Assembly (NCBI RefSeq): GCF_000189275.1
Contig: NZ_AEVT01000090.1
Coordinates: forward strand, 1 to 64,000
DNA length: 64,000 nt
Source of the DNA: Vibrio sinaloensis DSM 21326
GTDB taxonomy: Bacteria > Pseudomonadota > Gammaproteobacteria > Enterobacterales > Vibrionaceae
Reading direction: 5' to 3'
Shown here: positions 28,021 to 37,638 of the stretch, in pieces
Layout of the letters: every line of letters begins with the position of its first letter
Numbering within the stretch: the stretch's first letter is position 1
Notes under the pieces: generated by a model
The model's database searches: none
Seen by the model: only the letters and a program-made list of their open reading frames with translations
What the model was told of the DNA's origin: nothing
Position numbers and translations under genes: made by a program

Positions 28021-28983
28021 TTGAAAATCGGAAACTACCAACTTAAGAATAATCTCATCGTTGCCCCTATGGCAGGAGTGACGGATAGACCTTTCCGCGA
28101 GTTGTGTCTCCGTTATGGTGCTGGAATGGCCGTCAGTGAAATGATGTCGTCAAATCCAAAACTATGGAATACGTCTAAGTCGATGCAACGCATGGTGCAT
28201 GAAGGCGAATCGGGCATTCGCTCTGTACAAATTGCTGGCGCCGACCCACAACTTATGGCCGATGCTGCTCAGTTTAGTGTTGAGAACGGTGCGCAAATCA
28301 TCGATATCAATATGGGCTGTCCAGCTAAAAAAGTGAATAAGAAGCTAGCGGGCTCTGCACTACTTCAGTTTCCAGAGATCATTGAAGATATTCTGAAAGC
28401 CGTCGTTAATGCGGTAGATGTCCCTGTGACATTAAAAACTCGTACTGGCTGGGATACAGACAACAAAAACTGTGTCCAAATCGCTAAATTAGCCGAAGAC
28501 TGCGGCATTCAAGCGCTTGCTCTGCATGGTAGAACAAAAGCTTGCATGTACAAAGGTGAGGCCGAATATGACAGCATTAAAGCGGTGAAAGAGGCCATCT
28601 CAATACCGGTTATCGCTAATGGTGATATTGATAGCCCAGAGAAGGCCAAATTTGTTCTGGAGTACACCGGAGCCGACGCTTTGATGATTGGACGCCCTGC
28701 CCAAGGTCGTCCGTGGATTTTTCAGGAAATCCAACACTTTTTGGAAAACGGCACTAAGATGGCTGACCTTCCTCTCGAGGAAGTAAAAGACATCCTGCTT
28801 GGACATGTGAATGCTCTACATGAGTTTTATGGTGAGTATTTAGGCCCTCGTATCGCGCGTAAGCACGTTGGTTGGTACCTAAAAGAGCATGAACAAGCGA
28901 GTGAGTTTCGCCGTACCTTCAACGCCATCGACGCAGCACCGCTGCAACTTGATGCGTTAGAAGAGTATTTTGATAAAGCCTAA
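28021..28983 (+). CDS. dusB: tRNA-dihydrouridine synthase B
   Basis: Flavoenzyme that reduces uridine to dihydrouridine in the tRNA D-loop. 320 residues with a TIM-barrel pattern: [19 protein letters not shown], the catalytic Cys in [26 protein letters not shown] and [11 protein letters not shown] for FMN. The start is TTG at 28021, fixed by homology (KIGNYQL); no better in-frame start exists and no strong ribosome site is visible, suggesting low translation. It is the first gene of the dusB-fis operon. Confidence 0.95.
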   Translation: MKIGNYQLKNNLIVAPMAGVTDRPFRELCLRYGAGMAVSEMMSSNPKLWNTSKSMQRMVHEGESGIRSVQIAGADPQLMADAAQFSVENGAQIIDINMGCPAKKVNKKLAGSALLQFPEIIEDILKAVVNAVDVPVTLKTRTGWDTDNKNCVQIAKLAEDCGIQALALHGRTKACMYKGEAEYDSIKAVKEAISIPVIANGDIDSPEKAKFVLEYTGADALMIGRPAQGRPWIFQEIQHFLENGTKMADLPLEEVKDILLGHVNALHEFYGEYLGPRIARKHVGWYLKEHEQASEFRRTFNAIDAAPLQLDALEEYFDKA

Positions 28984-29055
28984 ATAGTTGTAGCTTTGGC
29001 TGCAAATATGACGGGTAAACGTTGCATCATAATTAAGAGAAGAGCTAGACCGAAT

Positions 29056-29352
29056 ATGTTCGAACAAAATCTGACTTCAGAAGCATTAACAGTAACTACA
29101 GTAACGTCGCAAGACCAGATTACTCAAAAGCCTTTACGTGACTCTGTTAAAGCATCTCTTAAAAACTACTTGGCTCAACTTAACGGCCAAGAAGTAACAG
29201 AACTATACGAATTAGTTCTAGCTGAAGTTGAACAGCCACTACTAGATACTATCATGCAGTACACTCGCGGTAACCAAACTCGCGCAGCAACTATGATGGG
29301 TATCAACCGCGGTACTCTTCGCAAGAAACTTAAGAAATACGGCATGAACTAA
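29056..29352 (+). CDS. fis: DNA-binding protein Fis
   Basis: Nucleoid protein that bends DNA and activates rRNA promoters in fast growth. 98 residues, the invariant family length; the C-terminal helix-turn-helix [20 protein letters not shown] is typical. ATG 29056 is the right start; in-frame codons back to 28996 would lengthen a protein of fixed size. It lies 72 bases after dusB in one operon and has a strong terminator. Confidence 0.98.
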   Translation: MFEQNLTSEALTVTTVTSQDQITQKPLRDSVKASLKNYLAQLNGQEVTELYELVLAEVEQPLLDTIMQYTRGNQTRAATMMGINRGTLRKKLKKYGMN

Positions 29353-29378
29353 TCGTTCAAGGCACTGTTTCTAAAATG

Positions 29379-29411
29379 AAAAAGCCGATCTCTATGAGAT
29401 CGGCTTTTTCT
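29379..29411 (+). terminator. Terminator after fis
   Basis: AAAAAGCCGATCTC / AGATCGGCTTTTT stem with a short loop and T run. Confidence 0.95.
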
Positions 29412-29587
29412 TTATTGTGTCGACAACAGGCCCGCTCGACACTCTAGCGTGATTTTCACCCTTTTATGGCACCTACAGTACGTAGTACTTATTGAGCAAA
29501 TTATAAGCAAAATGTGATCTATTAAGATTGATCCAGCCAAGTACCTTTATATAATGGATGGTTCTGTGATTATTTGGATTAGGCTAT

Positions 29588-30562
29588 ATGGTTGATATGC
29601 AACGGGAAGAATGGCTTCAGCTATTGCTGAATGAGCTGCCCGATCGTCTATTTGTGCTTAATCAAGATGGCCAGTTCATTGAAGGGTTCGGCGGTACTTT
29701 CCATTCGACACGCCTAGATAACCCTCACTCTACTCAAAACTCACTCCAGTCATTACTCGACGAAGAAAAAGCCAGCGAGCTTTCTCGTGCGCTCTCTGAG
29801 GTAGTTCTTTCACAGCAAACGAAAGTGATTCAATACTCGATCTCAGCAGTCAATTGCCCAAATTTATCCATTGAGCAGTTAGAAGCCTTTGCGGAAGATG
29901 CTTGGTTTGAAGCCACAATTAAACCTTTATGCACCTTAGGTGAGACAACTTACATCCTTTGGCAAGAGCGAGATGTCACTGGAGCGTATGCGCGCGAGCA
30001 AGATCTCAAGCGACTCTCAGAAACCGACGAACTGACTGGGATATTGAACCGCCGCGCCTTTATACACAGCCTTCAGGAAGCCTTTAACAGTGTGGAACGA
30101 TCTAATCTGAGCTGTTTGATGGTCGACATCGACCATTTTAAAGAGATCAACGACCAAGTTGGTCACTTGTCTGGCGATGAAGTCATTAGCCACGTTGCAC
30201 AGCTCTGCCAGCAGCAGATCCGTGCTAGCGACGCTGTCGGACGACTAGGAGGGGAAGAATTTGGCGTCATGCTGAGCCATACGAGTGCAATCCAGGCTTA
30301 CGACATCGCAGAACGGATACGCCGCTCTATCGCCGACACCCCATGCCAAGTCGATGATAAAACCATCTACCCTACCGTTAGCATTGGCATTGCAGAAGCG
30401 GATGCGACAACCCATGACGTCAAAACGCTGCTGGTTCAAGCCGACAAAGCCATGTATTACTCAAAGCACACTGGCCGAAACCAAGTCACTCTCTATCATG
30501 ACAGCTTGCCAGACATGAAGATCCAACCAAGCAATAAAACCCACATTCTCATCGCTTCCTAA
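29588..30562 (+). CDS. Diguanylate cyclase (PAS-like sensor plus GGDEF)
   Basis: Makes cyclic di-GMP from two GTP. 324 residues: an N-terminal PAS-like sensory region (about 10-130, LFVLNQDGQFIEGFG), then a GGDEF domain (about 145-305) with active site GGEEF at 221-225 and an inhibitory I-site RASD at 212-215, five residues before it, so product inhibition is expected. No membrane helix, hence cytoplasmic. Its stop codon overlaps the stop of the convergent zntR-like gene. In a Vibrio such enzymes promote biofilm and matrix production; the signal sensed is unknown. Confidence 0.9.
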   Translation: MVDMQREEWLQLLLNELPDRLFVLNQDGQFIEGFGGTFHSTRLDNPHSTQNSLQSLLDEEKASELSRALSEVVLSQQTKVIQYSISAVNCPNLSIEQLEAFAEDAWFEATIKPLCTLGETTYILWQERDVTGAYAREQDLKRLSETDELTGILNRRAFIHSLQEAFNSVERSNLSCLMVDIDHFKEINDQVGHLSGDEVISHVAQLCQQQIRASDAVGRLGGEEFGVMLSHTSAIQAYDIAERIRRSIADTPCQVDDKTIYPTVSIGIAEADATTHDVKTLLVQADKAMYYSKHTGRNQVTLYHDSLPDMKIQPSNKTHILIAS

Positions 30563-30987
30563 TCACAGCAAGAATCCACATGTGACTCGTCCGCGAGTGC
30601 ACCAAGAATCGAACAATGGCTGGCGTCATCATCCACGTGGCCACAGCACGCATCGTTTATCTTTTTCAGCGCATTGCGAATTCGGCTCAATTCACTGATC
30701 TTCTCATCAATTAAGCTCAACTTAGCACTTGTGATCGCTTTTACTTCAGCACAACTGTGTTCTGTGGCTTCTAACTTGATTTCCAGTAACTCTTTAATCT
30801 CATCTAAACTCAGCCCGAGATCTTTGGCTTTCAAGATAAAACCCACTTGAGCCTGATTTTGCTCGTTATAAAGCCGATAACCAGAGTCACTGCGCCCTGC
30901 AGGCTTTATCAGCTGATTTTTTTCATAAAATCTCAGTGTATCTGCTGTGACGCCACAGCGTTTTGCAAGTTCGCCTATCTGAAACAT
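30559..30987 (-). CDS. MerR-family metal-responsive regulator, ZntR/CadR-like
   Basis: 142-residue MerR-type activator: N-terminal winged helix (MFQIGELAKRCGVTADTLRFYE), a dimerisation coiled coil (about 75-110) and a C-terminal metal loop. The ligands of Zn(II)/Cd(II)/Pb(II) sensors are present: C79, C114, C115, H117 or H124, and C125, with a further C140-C141 pair at the end. The protein should activate a metal efflux ATPase gene, which is not next to it here. Zn versus Cd or Pb preference cannot be read from sequence. Confidence 0.9.
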   Translation of the reverse strand: MFQIGELAKRCGVTADTLRFYEKNQLIKPAGRSDSGYRLYNEQNQAQVGFILKAKDLGLSLDEIKELLEIKLEATEHSCAEVKAITSAKLSLIDEKISELSRIRNALKKINDACCGHVDDDASHCSILGALADESHVDSCCD

Positions 30988-31056
30988 AACTTACCTAATT
31001 AACTATTTCGTTACTTTTGGTGCGGTAAAACCAGTAAATTACAATTATTTTTGCGA

Positions 31057-31072
31057 TGCCAAACGATTGCGC
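31057..31072. promoter_or_regulatory. PurR-box-like operator upstream of purHD
   Basis: TGCCAAACGATTGCGC matches the central CAAACGTTTGCG of the PurR consensus at 11 of 12 positions. A TAGAAT -10 element lies 24 bases downstream (31096-31101) with no good -35. Purine repression of purHD is therefore likely. Confidence 0.6.
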
Positions 31073-31261
31073 GAGCTTTTTTGTAATAAATTGGTTAGAA
31101 TACGCGCCATCAATCTCACAGACTGTTGAAATCGCTTAATCGTCTTCAAAGGTCTTTACCAAAACTGGCCAATATTTTACGCCTCATCACGAGGCTATGT
31201 AAAAACAAGTTCATTTTTGGCAAATATCTTTATCTTACTGTGACTTTGAGGAAATAGAAGC

Positions 31262-32854
31262 ATGAGTAACGCTCGTCCTGTTCGCCGCGCACTAATCAGC
31301 GTATCAGACAAAACTGGCATTGTAGAGTTTGCTAAAGCGCTCGCTGAACGTGGTGTAGACATTCTGTCTACTGGTGGTACTGCTCGCCTTTTGGCTGAGC
31401 AAGGCATTTCTGTAACTGAAGTTTCTGACTACACAGGCTTCCCAGAAATGATGGATGGACGAGTGAAGACACTTCACCCTAAAGTTCACGGTGGCGTTCT
31501 AGGTCGTCGTGGCCAAGATGATAACGTGATGAAACAGCACGGAATCAATCCTATCGATATGGTTGTTGTTAACCTATACCCATTCGCAGAAACGGTTGCT
31601 AAAGAAGGTTGTACCCTTGCTGATGCCGTTGAAAACATCGACATCGGTGGTCCAACAATGGTTCGTTCTGCAGCGAAAAACCACAAAGACGTCACTATCG
31701 TTGTGAACGCTCACGACTACGACCGCGTTATCGCTGAAATGGACGCGAACGAGAAATCTCTAACACTAGAAACTCGCTTCGACCTGGCTATCGCAGCTTT
31801 CGAGCACACAGCATCTTACGACGGCATGATCGCAAACTACTTCGGCACTATGGTTCCATCTTACGGTGAGAACAAGGAGGGTGATGAAGAGTCTAAATTC
31901 CCTCGTACGTTCAACCAACAGTTCGAGAAAAAACAAGACATGCGTTACGGTGAGAACAGCCACCAAGCAGCCGCATTCTACGTTGAAGCAAACCCTGAAG
32001 AAGCATCTGTTTCTACTGCTCGCCAAATCCAAGGTAAAGCCCTTTCTTACAACAACATCGCCGATACTGACGCAGCACTTGAGTGTGTGAAAGAGTTCGA
32101 TGAGCCAGCCTGTGTGATTGTTAAGCACGCTAATCCATGTGGTGTAGCTCTGGGCGAAAACATCCTAGAAGCTTACGACCGTGCATTCAAAACAGACCCA
32201 ACGTCTGCATTTGGCGGCATCATCGCCTTCAACCGTGAACTCGACGCAGCAACAGCAACGGCTATTACTGAGCGTCAATTCGTTGAAGTGATCATTGCAC
32301 CATCTGTTTCTGCTGAAGCAATAGAAATCGTGGCGGCTAAGAAAAACCTTCGCCTACTTGAGTGTGGTGAGTGGACAACTAAGACAACTGGCTTTGACGT
32401 GAAGCGGGTTAATGGTGGCCTACTGGTTCAAGACCGCGATCAAGGCATGGTTTCTCAAGATGATCTAAAAGTGGTTTCTAAGCGTCAACCTACAGAAGAA
32501 GAGCTAAAAGATGCCTTATTCTGCTGGAAAGTAGCGAAGTACGTGAAATCTAACGCGATCGTTTACTCGAAAGGCGACATGACTATCGGTGTAGGCGCAG
32601 GCCAAATGAGCCGCGTTTACTCTGCGAAAATCGCAGGCATCAAGGCTGCAGACGAAGGTCTACAGGTTGAAGGTTGTGTGATGGCATCCGATGCATTCTT
32701 TCCATTCCGTGACGGTATCGACGCGGCTGCAGAAGCGGGCATCAAGTGTGTTATCCAACCAGGTGGCTCAATGCGTGATGACGAAGTTATCGCTGCAGCA
32801 GACGAGCACGGCATGGCGATGATCTTTACTGGTATGCGTCACTTCCGCCACTAG
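31262..32854 (+). CDS. purH: Bifunctional AICAR transformylase / IMP cyclohydrolase
   Basis: Performs the last two steps of IMP synthesis. 530 residues (E. coli 529): the N-terminal MGS-like IMP cyclohydrolase domain (about 1-200, [20 protein letters not shown] and [13 protein letters not shown]) and the C-terminal formyltransferase domain with catalytic KHANPCG. The start has a GAGGAAA site. The stop codon lies in the stem of a structured purH-purD spacer. Confidence 0.98.
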   Translation: MSNARPVRRALISVSDKTGIVEFAKALAERGVDILSTGGTARLLAEQGISVTEVSDYTGFPEMMDGRVKTLHPKVHGGVLGRRGQDDNVMKQHGINPIDMVVVNLYPFAETVAKEGCTLADAVENIDIGGPTMVRSAAKNHKDVTIVVNAHDYDRVIAEMDANEKSLTLETRFDLAIAAFEHTASYDGMIANYFGTMVPSYGENKEGDEESKFPRTFNQQFEKKQDMRYGENSHQAAAFYVEANPEEASVSTARQIQGKALSYNNIADTDAALECVKEFDEPACVIVKHANPCGVALGENILEAYDRAFKTDPTSAFGGIIAFNRELDAATATAITERQFVEVIIAPSVSAEAIEIVAAKKNLRLLECGEWTTKTTGFDVKRVNGGLLVQDRDQGMVSQDDLKVVSKRQPTEEELKDALFCWKVAKYVKSNAIVYSKGDMTIGVGAGQMSRVYSAKIAGIKAADEGLQVEGCVMASDAFFPFRDGIDAAAEAGIKCVIQPGGSMRDDEVIAAADEHGMAMIFTGMRHFRH

Positions 32855-32951
32855 AAAGAAAAGAGACGAGAGCGCTTCAATACGGGAAACGGAAACGCTG
32901 CGCTCCGAGATGAGCAACACTCTCCTTTCGTGTTGCTCAGACATTTTCTAG
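32851..32951 (+). other. Three-stem structured spacer between purH and purD
   Basis: An outer stem CTAGAAA (32851-32857) with TTTCTAG (32945-32951) encloses two hairpins: GAGCGC/GCGCTC (32870-32875 with 32900-32905) and TGAGCAACAC/GTGTTGCTCA (32911-32920 with 32930-32939). The purH stop codon is inside the outer stem. No T run follows the hairpins, so this resembles a junction RNA rather than a terminator; a processing or stability role in the operon mRNA is likely. Confidence 0.55.
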
Positions 32952-32987
32952 TTCTACTACTATCAATTTTAATTGAAGGTTTAAAAC

Positions 32988-34277
32988 ATGAATGTATTGA
33001 TTATTGGTGCTGGCGGTCGTGAGCACGCTTTAGGTTGGAAAGCAGCACAAAACCCAAACGTTGAAACAGTATTCGTTGCTCCAGGTAACGCAGGTACTGC
33101 ACTTGAGCCAAAACTTGAGAACGTAAACATCGGTGTTGAAGACATCGCCGGGTTAGTCGCATTTGCTCAAGAGAAAAAAATCGAACTGACTATTGTTGGC
33201 CCTGAAGCACCACTGGTCATTGGTGTGGTTGACGCGTTCCGCGAAGTGGGTCTGCCTATCTTTGGCCCAACTCAAGCAGCAGCGCAGCTTGAAGGATCTA
33301 AAGCATTCACTAAAGACTTCCTAGCTCGTCACGATATCCCAACCGGTTCTTACGCAAACTTCACTGAGATTGAGCCAGCGATCGCTTACGTTCGTGAGCA
33401 AGGCGCGCCAATCGTAGTGAAAGCTGACGGCCTTGCAGCGGGTAAAGGCGTTATCGTAGCAATGACGCTCGAAGAAGCAGAAGACGCTATCAAAGACATG
33501 CTTGCTGGAAACGCATTTGGTGAAGCAGGTAGCCGCGTGGTTATCGAAGAGTTTCTAGAAGGCGAAGAAGCAAGCTTTATCGTGATGGTTGACGGCTCTA
33601 GCGTATTGCCTATGGCCACCAGCCAAGACCATAAACGCGTGGGCGACAAAGACACAGGCCCGAACACAGGCGGCATGGGTGCTTACTCTCCTGCTCCTGT
33701 TGTCACACCAGAAATCCACAACCGCATCTTGGAAGAAGTTATCTACCCTACGGTACGTGGTATGGATGCAGAAGGTGCGCCTTACACAGGTTTCCTATAC
33801 GCAGGCCTGATGATCGCAGCAGACGGTACACCGAAAGTGATTGAGTACAACTGCCGCTTCGGCGACCCAGAGACACAACCTATCATGATGCGCATGGAAT
33901 CCGACTTGGTTGAACTGTGCCTAATGGCTATCGATGAGAAACTAGACCAAGCGGAGTCTAAGTGGGACCCACGAGCATCTATCGGTGTTGTACTGGCTGC
34001 TGGCGGTTACCCAGCGGACTACGCGAAAGGCGACGTTATTTCACTACCTACAGGCGATGTTGAAGGCCAAAAAATCTTCCACGCAGGTACAGCGAATAAC
34101 GAAGCTGGGGATGTAGTGACAAACGGTGGTCGTGTTCTATGTGCAACGGCTCTTGGTAATAGCGTTTCTGAGGCTCAGGAGCGTGCGTACGCGCTAACTA
34201 AGCAAGTTAGCTGGAATGGTATGTTCCACCGCAATGACATCGGTTACCGTGCGATTGAGCGCGAACAACAGAAGTAA
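32988..34277 (+). CDS. purD: Phosphoribosylamine-glycine ligase
   Basis: ATP-grasp enzyme joining phosphoribosylamine and glycine in purine synthesis. 429 residues, full length; MNVLIIGAGGREHALGWK, the KADGLAAGKGV ATP loop, GPNTGGMGAYSPAPVV and EYNCRFGDPETQ are diagnostic. A purine-rich GAAGG precedes the ATG. Cotranscribed with purH through the structured spacer. Confidence 0.98.
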   Translation: MNVLIIGAGGREHALGWKAAQNPNVETVFVAPGNAGTALEPKLENVNIGVEDIAGLVAFAQEKKIELTIVGPEAPLVIGVVDAFREVGLPIFGPTQAAAQLEGSKAFTKDFLARHDIPTGSYANFTEIEPAIAYVREQGAPIVVKADGLAAGKGVIVAMTLEEAEDAIKDMLAGNAFGEAGSRVVIEEFLEGEEASFIVMVDGSSVLPMATSQDHKRVGDKDTGPNTGGMGAYSPAPVVTPEIHNRILEEVIYPTVRGMDAEGAPYTGFLYAGLMIAADGTPKVIEYNCRFGDPETQPIMMRMESDLVELCLMAIDEKLDQAESKWDPRASIGVVLAAGGYPADYAKGDVISLPTGDVEGQKIFHAGTANNEAGDVVTNGGRVLCATALGNSVSEAQERAYALTKQVSWNGMFHRNDIGYRAIEREQQK

Positions 34278-34292
34278 TTACGTTTAGAATTG

Positions 34293-34320
34293 AAAAAGGC
34301 GCTCGTTGAGCGCCTTTTTT
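34293..34320. terminator. Bidirectional terminator between purD and the DUF1481 gene
   Basis: AAAAGGCGCTC / GAGCGCCTTTT with a three-base loop; T runs flank both strands, serving two convergent genes. Confidence 0.9.
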
Positions 34321-34342
34321 GTATCCATTATTTATCTAATTG

Positions 34343-35038
34343 CTAATTCTCAATCAGGCGAGTGCGCTCAATACAATCTTGACTGTCTTCTGCCAACATC
34401 AACAACTCTTTCACGATCACTTTATTACCTCTAGTCGAGCCGAGGAGTGCAATATAGTTGTCGACAGCAGAAAGACGATTGACGACAAAGCTTGGAAGCG
34501 TCTGATTAAACTCAATTGCGGAGTAGCTATTACCAGCACAGGTTTCAAACTCACTGCCATCCCAATAACCTTGGATCAGCTCGTAGCCATCTTTATCCTG
34601 TTGTCGAGTAACAGCTGGAATGTCTAACGCTTCTTGTTTCAACCAAGCCAGTTTGTCCTTACTCAACGGCAAAACTCGACCATCCAGACGGTATTGCTGA
34701 TACACAGCTTCACCCTCTTTGTTGAAACGAACATGAATACGGTAAGGAACAAGCTCAGTGTTATCTTTGATCTGTTCACCTTCACGAATTAACTCGCGCA
34801 GCTCTCCATCAGCCCAACGATAATCTGTTTTAAACCAACCATAGTCACCTGCGGTAACGTAGTCGGATGCTGTATAGGCTGACGTTAGTTTCTCGGTGTA
34901 CCAGTATAAGCTTGTGGCGTCACCCATAGAGCGCCCACCAGTGTAATCTGAGAACTGGTTTAGATTTGGGTTTGGCGTACCTGAGGCGCACCCCATCAGT
35001 AGAGAGCCAAGCAGTGCTGACAATAAAAATTTCTTCAT
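34343..35038 (-). CDS. DUF1481 lipoprotein (YjaH-like)
   Basis: 231-residue predicted lipoprotein: a signal peptide ending in the lipobox LLMGC (lipidated C17), then a soluble periplasmic domain of the DUF1481 family. E. coli yjaH occupies the same place after hupA. Function is unknown. ATG 35038 (MKKFLLS) gives the best signal peptide but has no ribosome site and directly abuts the hupA terminator; a TTG at 35056 preceded by AAGGT is an alternative start that would add six residues. Confidence 0.85.
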   Translation of the reverse strand: MKKFLLSALLGSLLMGCASGTPNPNLNQFSDYTGGRSMGDATSLYWYTEKLTSAYTASDYVTAGDYGWFKTDYRWADGELRELIREGEQIKDNTELVPYRIHVRFNKEGEAVYQQYRLDGRVLPLSKDKLAWLKQEALDIPAVTRQQDKDGYELIQGYWDGSEFETCAGNSYSAIEFNQTLPSFVVNRLSAVDNYIALLGSTRGNKVIVKELLMLAEDSQDCIERTRLIEN

Positions 35039-35040
35039 AA

Positions 35041-35080
35041 TAAAAATATACGCCAAGATAGAAGCTACCTTGGCGTATTT
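35041..35080 (-). terminator. Terminator after hupA (minus strand)
   Basis: ATACGCCAAG (35048-35057) pairs with CTTGGCGTAT (35069-35078); on the minus strand it is followed by ATTTTTATT. It ends immediately before the DUF1481 start codon, so that gene depends on readthrough or a promoter hidden here. Confidence 0.75.
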
Positions 35081-35120
35081 TAAACTATTCCAGCGAAAAA
35101 CACCGGAGTGGTTTGTTTAA

Positions 35121-35393
35121 TTATTTTACTGCGTCTTTTAGCGCTTTACCCGCTACAAATGCAGGAACGTTAGCAGCAGCGATTTGGATTTCTTCGCCAG
35201 TCTTTGGATTACGACCAGTGCGAGCTGCACGGTGGTTAACTTTAAATGTACCAAAACCAATTAGTTGAACTTGGTCACCCTCTTTAAGTGCATCAGTCAC
35301 ACCGTCAAGAGTAGCTTCCAGAGCAGCTTTAGCTTGTGCTTTTGATAGGTCTGCTTTCTCTGCGATAAAGTCGATTAATTGGGTCTTGTTCAT
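35121..35393 (-). CDS. hupA: Nucleoid protein HU, alpha-type
   Basis: Histone-like DNA-binding protein, 90 residues, the invariant length. The N-terminal dimer helices ([20 protein letters not shown]) and the DNA-binding arm ([14 protein letters not shown]) are intact. The start at 35393 has an AGAAGGGA site; an upstream in-frame ATG at 35426 is rejected. Context (yjaG, DUF1481, purHD) identifies it as the hupA-type copy. Confidence 0.96.
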   Translation of the reverse strand: MNKTQLIDFIAEKADLSKAQAKAALEATLDGVTDALKEGDQVQLIGFGTFKVNHRAARTGRNPKTGEEIQIAAANVPAFVAGKALKDAVK

Positions 35394-35807
35394 TAGGTTT
35401 CCCTTCTCATATGTTATCGAATTCAACTCACTCTAAAGCATAAATGCCCCATCTGGCAAAGGTTTGTAAGCGATCTTTCGCTTTCATGACGTACTTTTAA
35501 CCATAATCTGAGTATTAACTCACAATTTGTTACCATCCACCTCACTGGCAAGACTTGTTTTTGACCAATTTTGGCTTTATTTATAAAGCAGCAAAAGCCA
35601 GCGAAGCCTGATGTTGCAGGGCTGATGCGAATAAAAAACACTCACACCAATAATGCCCAGGTATGAAAAAAATCCGTAAGACAGCCACCTTCAACGGATA
35701 ACATGCAAAGTTCGGTTGTGATACTGACGTCAATTTCGGGTATAACTAGACACACAACCCGACTCATTCGAGGATGTCGGTCATTAATTAACCTTCATAG
35801 GACATTT
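35394..35807. other. Divergent spacer between hupA and the CNNM/CBS gene
   Basis: 414 bases without a gene. It must hold both promoters. I see a small GCTTTA/TAAAGC palindrome (35574-35589) and a TATAAC (about 35740) near the plus-strand gene, but no -35/-10 pair good enough to call and no clear CRP or Fis site. Confidence 0.5.
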
Positions 35808-36905
35808 ATGTTACTGCTTACTCTGTACGTCTCTGTTGCCATTGGCGTATCGTTTATCTGTTCCGTTTTAGAAGCGGTGCTATTAAGCATCTCTCCAAGT
35901 TATATTGCTCAATTACGCCAGCAAGGGCACCCAGCCGCAGAATCGTTGACTAAGCTAAAGGCCGACATTGACCGCCCACTGGCTTCAATTCTAACCCTAA
36001 ATACAATTGCTCATACCATAGGTGCCGCAATTGCCGGTGCCCAGGCAGCTGTCGTATTTGGTAGCCAATGGCTTGGTGTGTTCTCCGCAGTGCTGACGTT
36101 CGCGGTTTTGTTGCTGTCTGAGATTGTGCCTAAAACCATTGGTGCCACATACTGGCGTCAACTTGCTCCAACCGCGGCGACAGTATTGCGTTGGATGGTT
36201 TGGGCGTTGACCCCGTTCGTCTGGTTCTCAGAACAAATCACCAAACGTCTAGCCAGTGGTCACGAAGCGCCTAAGATGCGAGATGAGCTTTCTGCGATGG
36301 CGTTGCTCGCAAAGGAAAGTGGTGAATTTGCCGAAGGGGAGACAAAGATCCTCAACAACTTGCTGGGTATCCAAGATGTTCCCGTCACTCAAGTGATGAC
36401 CCCACGCCCAGTGGTATTCCGAGCCGATGCAGAAATGAGCATCAATGAGTTTCTACGCGAATATCGAGACACTCCGTTTTCTCGTCCACTGGTCTACAGC
36501 CAATCGAAAGACAACATCATCGGTTTTGTCCATCGTCTAGAGCTGTTTAAACTGCAACAGGTCGGTTGTGGAGAAAAGCAACTTGGTGCCGTGATGCGTC
36601 CAGTGCATGTGTTACTCAATACCATTGCGCTGCCAAAAGCGTTTGAGCAGATGATGGCGCATCGCTTACAACTCGCCATGATTGTTGATGAGTATGGCAC
36701 GGTACAGGGCATTCTGACTTTAGAAGACATCTTCGAACACTTAGTCGGCGAAGAGATTGTCGATGAAGCAGACCGCACCACCGACATGCAAGAGCTAGCA
36801 TTTGAGCGCTGGGAAAAGTGGAAAGAGACCCACGGCGTGATTGAAAATCGTGACGAAGATGATGACGAAGCTGGCGAGTCACAAGCAAAGAAAGAAGATA
36901 ACTAG
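35808..36905 (+). CDS. CNNM/CBS-domain membrane protein (HlyC/CorC family)
   Basis: 365 residues: an N-terminal DUF21/CNNM membrane domain with three to four helices (about 1-180; LLLSEIVPKTIGATYW is diagnostic), a pair of CBS domains (about 205-325, TQVMTPRPVVFRADAEMS and IVDEYGTVQGILTLEDIFEHLVGEE), then a highly acidic tail. Family members are linked to Mg2+ or other cation transport or tolerance; the specific role is unknown. ATG 35808 has an AGGA site and begins the first helix; an in-frame start 105 bases upstream adds a polar stretch and is rejected. Confidence 0.88.
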   Translation: MLLLTLYVSVAIGVSFICSVLEAVLLSISPSYIAQLRQQGHPAAESLTKLKADIDRPLASILTLNTIAHTIGAAIAGAQAAVVFGSQWLGVFSAVLTFAVLLLSEIVPKTIGATYWRQLAPTAATVLRWMVWALTPFVWFSEQITKRLASGHEAPKMRDELSAMALLAKESGEFAEGETKILNNLLGIQDVPVTQVMTPRPVVFRADAEMSINEFLREYRDTPFSRPLVYSQSKDNIIGFVHRLELFKLQQVGCGEKQLGAVMRPVHVLLNTIALPKAFEQMMAHRLQLAMIVDEYGTVQGILTLEDIFEHLVGEEIVDEADRTTDMQELAFERWEKWKETHGVIENRDEDDDEAGESQAKKEDN

Positions 36906-36926
36906 AGCTGCCCAGCCACTAAAAAC

Positions 36927-36959
36927 AAAGGGTTGACGAACAAACGTCAACCCTTTTTT
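36927..36959. terminator. Bidirectional terminator between the CNNM gene and yjaG
   Basis: AAAGGGTTGACG / CGTCAACCCTTT over a six-base loop with T6 on the plus strand; placed between convergent genes. Confidence 0.9.
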
Positions 36960-36980
36960 ATTCTGGTTACTGGCTAACAA

Positions 36981-37568
36981 CTAGACAGCCACGCCAATAT
37001 TGCTCACGCCTTCGTCTTTAAGCTCTGCACGCAGATCTTTAATCAAATCGATATCGCGCTCTTGAGCGTCTTTCAATGGACGGAAGATGGCCCACTGAAC
37101 ATCCCACTCTGCGCACACGGCTTCGTTATCTTTTTGATTGTCGTTCGTGATTTCTTCACCGGTTTGAGCTTCTTCAAGCTGAGCGACCGTCGCAACAGAG
37201 ATCTGACTCAGCTTTTGCATGTTTTCATACAGATAATCACGATCTAATAAGCCATGAATCAGGGTCGACAGACCAACACATGCATCAATCGCTGGGTATA
37301 CCCCGTAGAAGTCAAAGTCTTCAGAGCTTGGAATGATCTCTTCAAGTTTCTCAAGTTGACGCTCAAAGTTAACTTTCGCAGTTTTGACAGTCAGTTGCTC
37401 CCAGATACTGTCGAGTATATCGCGATAGACTCGTGCTTCAGCAAATTCAGTCGTTTGACAAAACATGGCATAGTTTGGATACATGCGTTCACATAGACAT
37501 GCCATAAAGGTAATCTGTTTCCAGGGCTCAAACTTCTCTAGGCGAAGCTGAAGAGGATTCTGTAGCAT
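36981..37568 (-). CDS. yjaG: DUF416 family protein YjaG
   Basis: 195-residue cytoplasmic protein of the DUF416 family; E. coli yjaG lies next to hupA as here. LRLEKFEPWKQITFMACLCERMYPNY and VYPAIDACVGLSTLIHG are typical. No function has been assigned. The start at 37568 (MLQNPLQL) has GAGT upstream; a longer frame to 37673 would add a hydrophobic segment overlapping the divergent gene and is rejected. Confidence 0.88.
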   Translation of the reverse strand: MLQNPLQLRLEKFEPWKQITFMACLCERMYPNYAMFCQTTEFAEARVYRDILDSIWEQLTVKTAKVNFERQLEKLEEIIPSSEDFDFYGVYPAIDACVGLSTLIHGLLDRDYLYENMQKLSQISVATVAQLEEAQTGEEITNDNQKDNEAVCAEWDVQWAIFRPLKDAQERDIDLIKDLRAELKDEGVSNIGVAV

Positions 37569-37638
37569 AGCGACTCTTTGGTTGCAGAAATAAACAGCGA
37601 AAGTGTACTTGATAACCAACAGGGAAAAAAGCAAGCCG

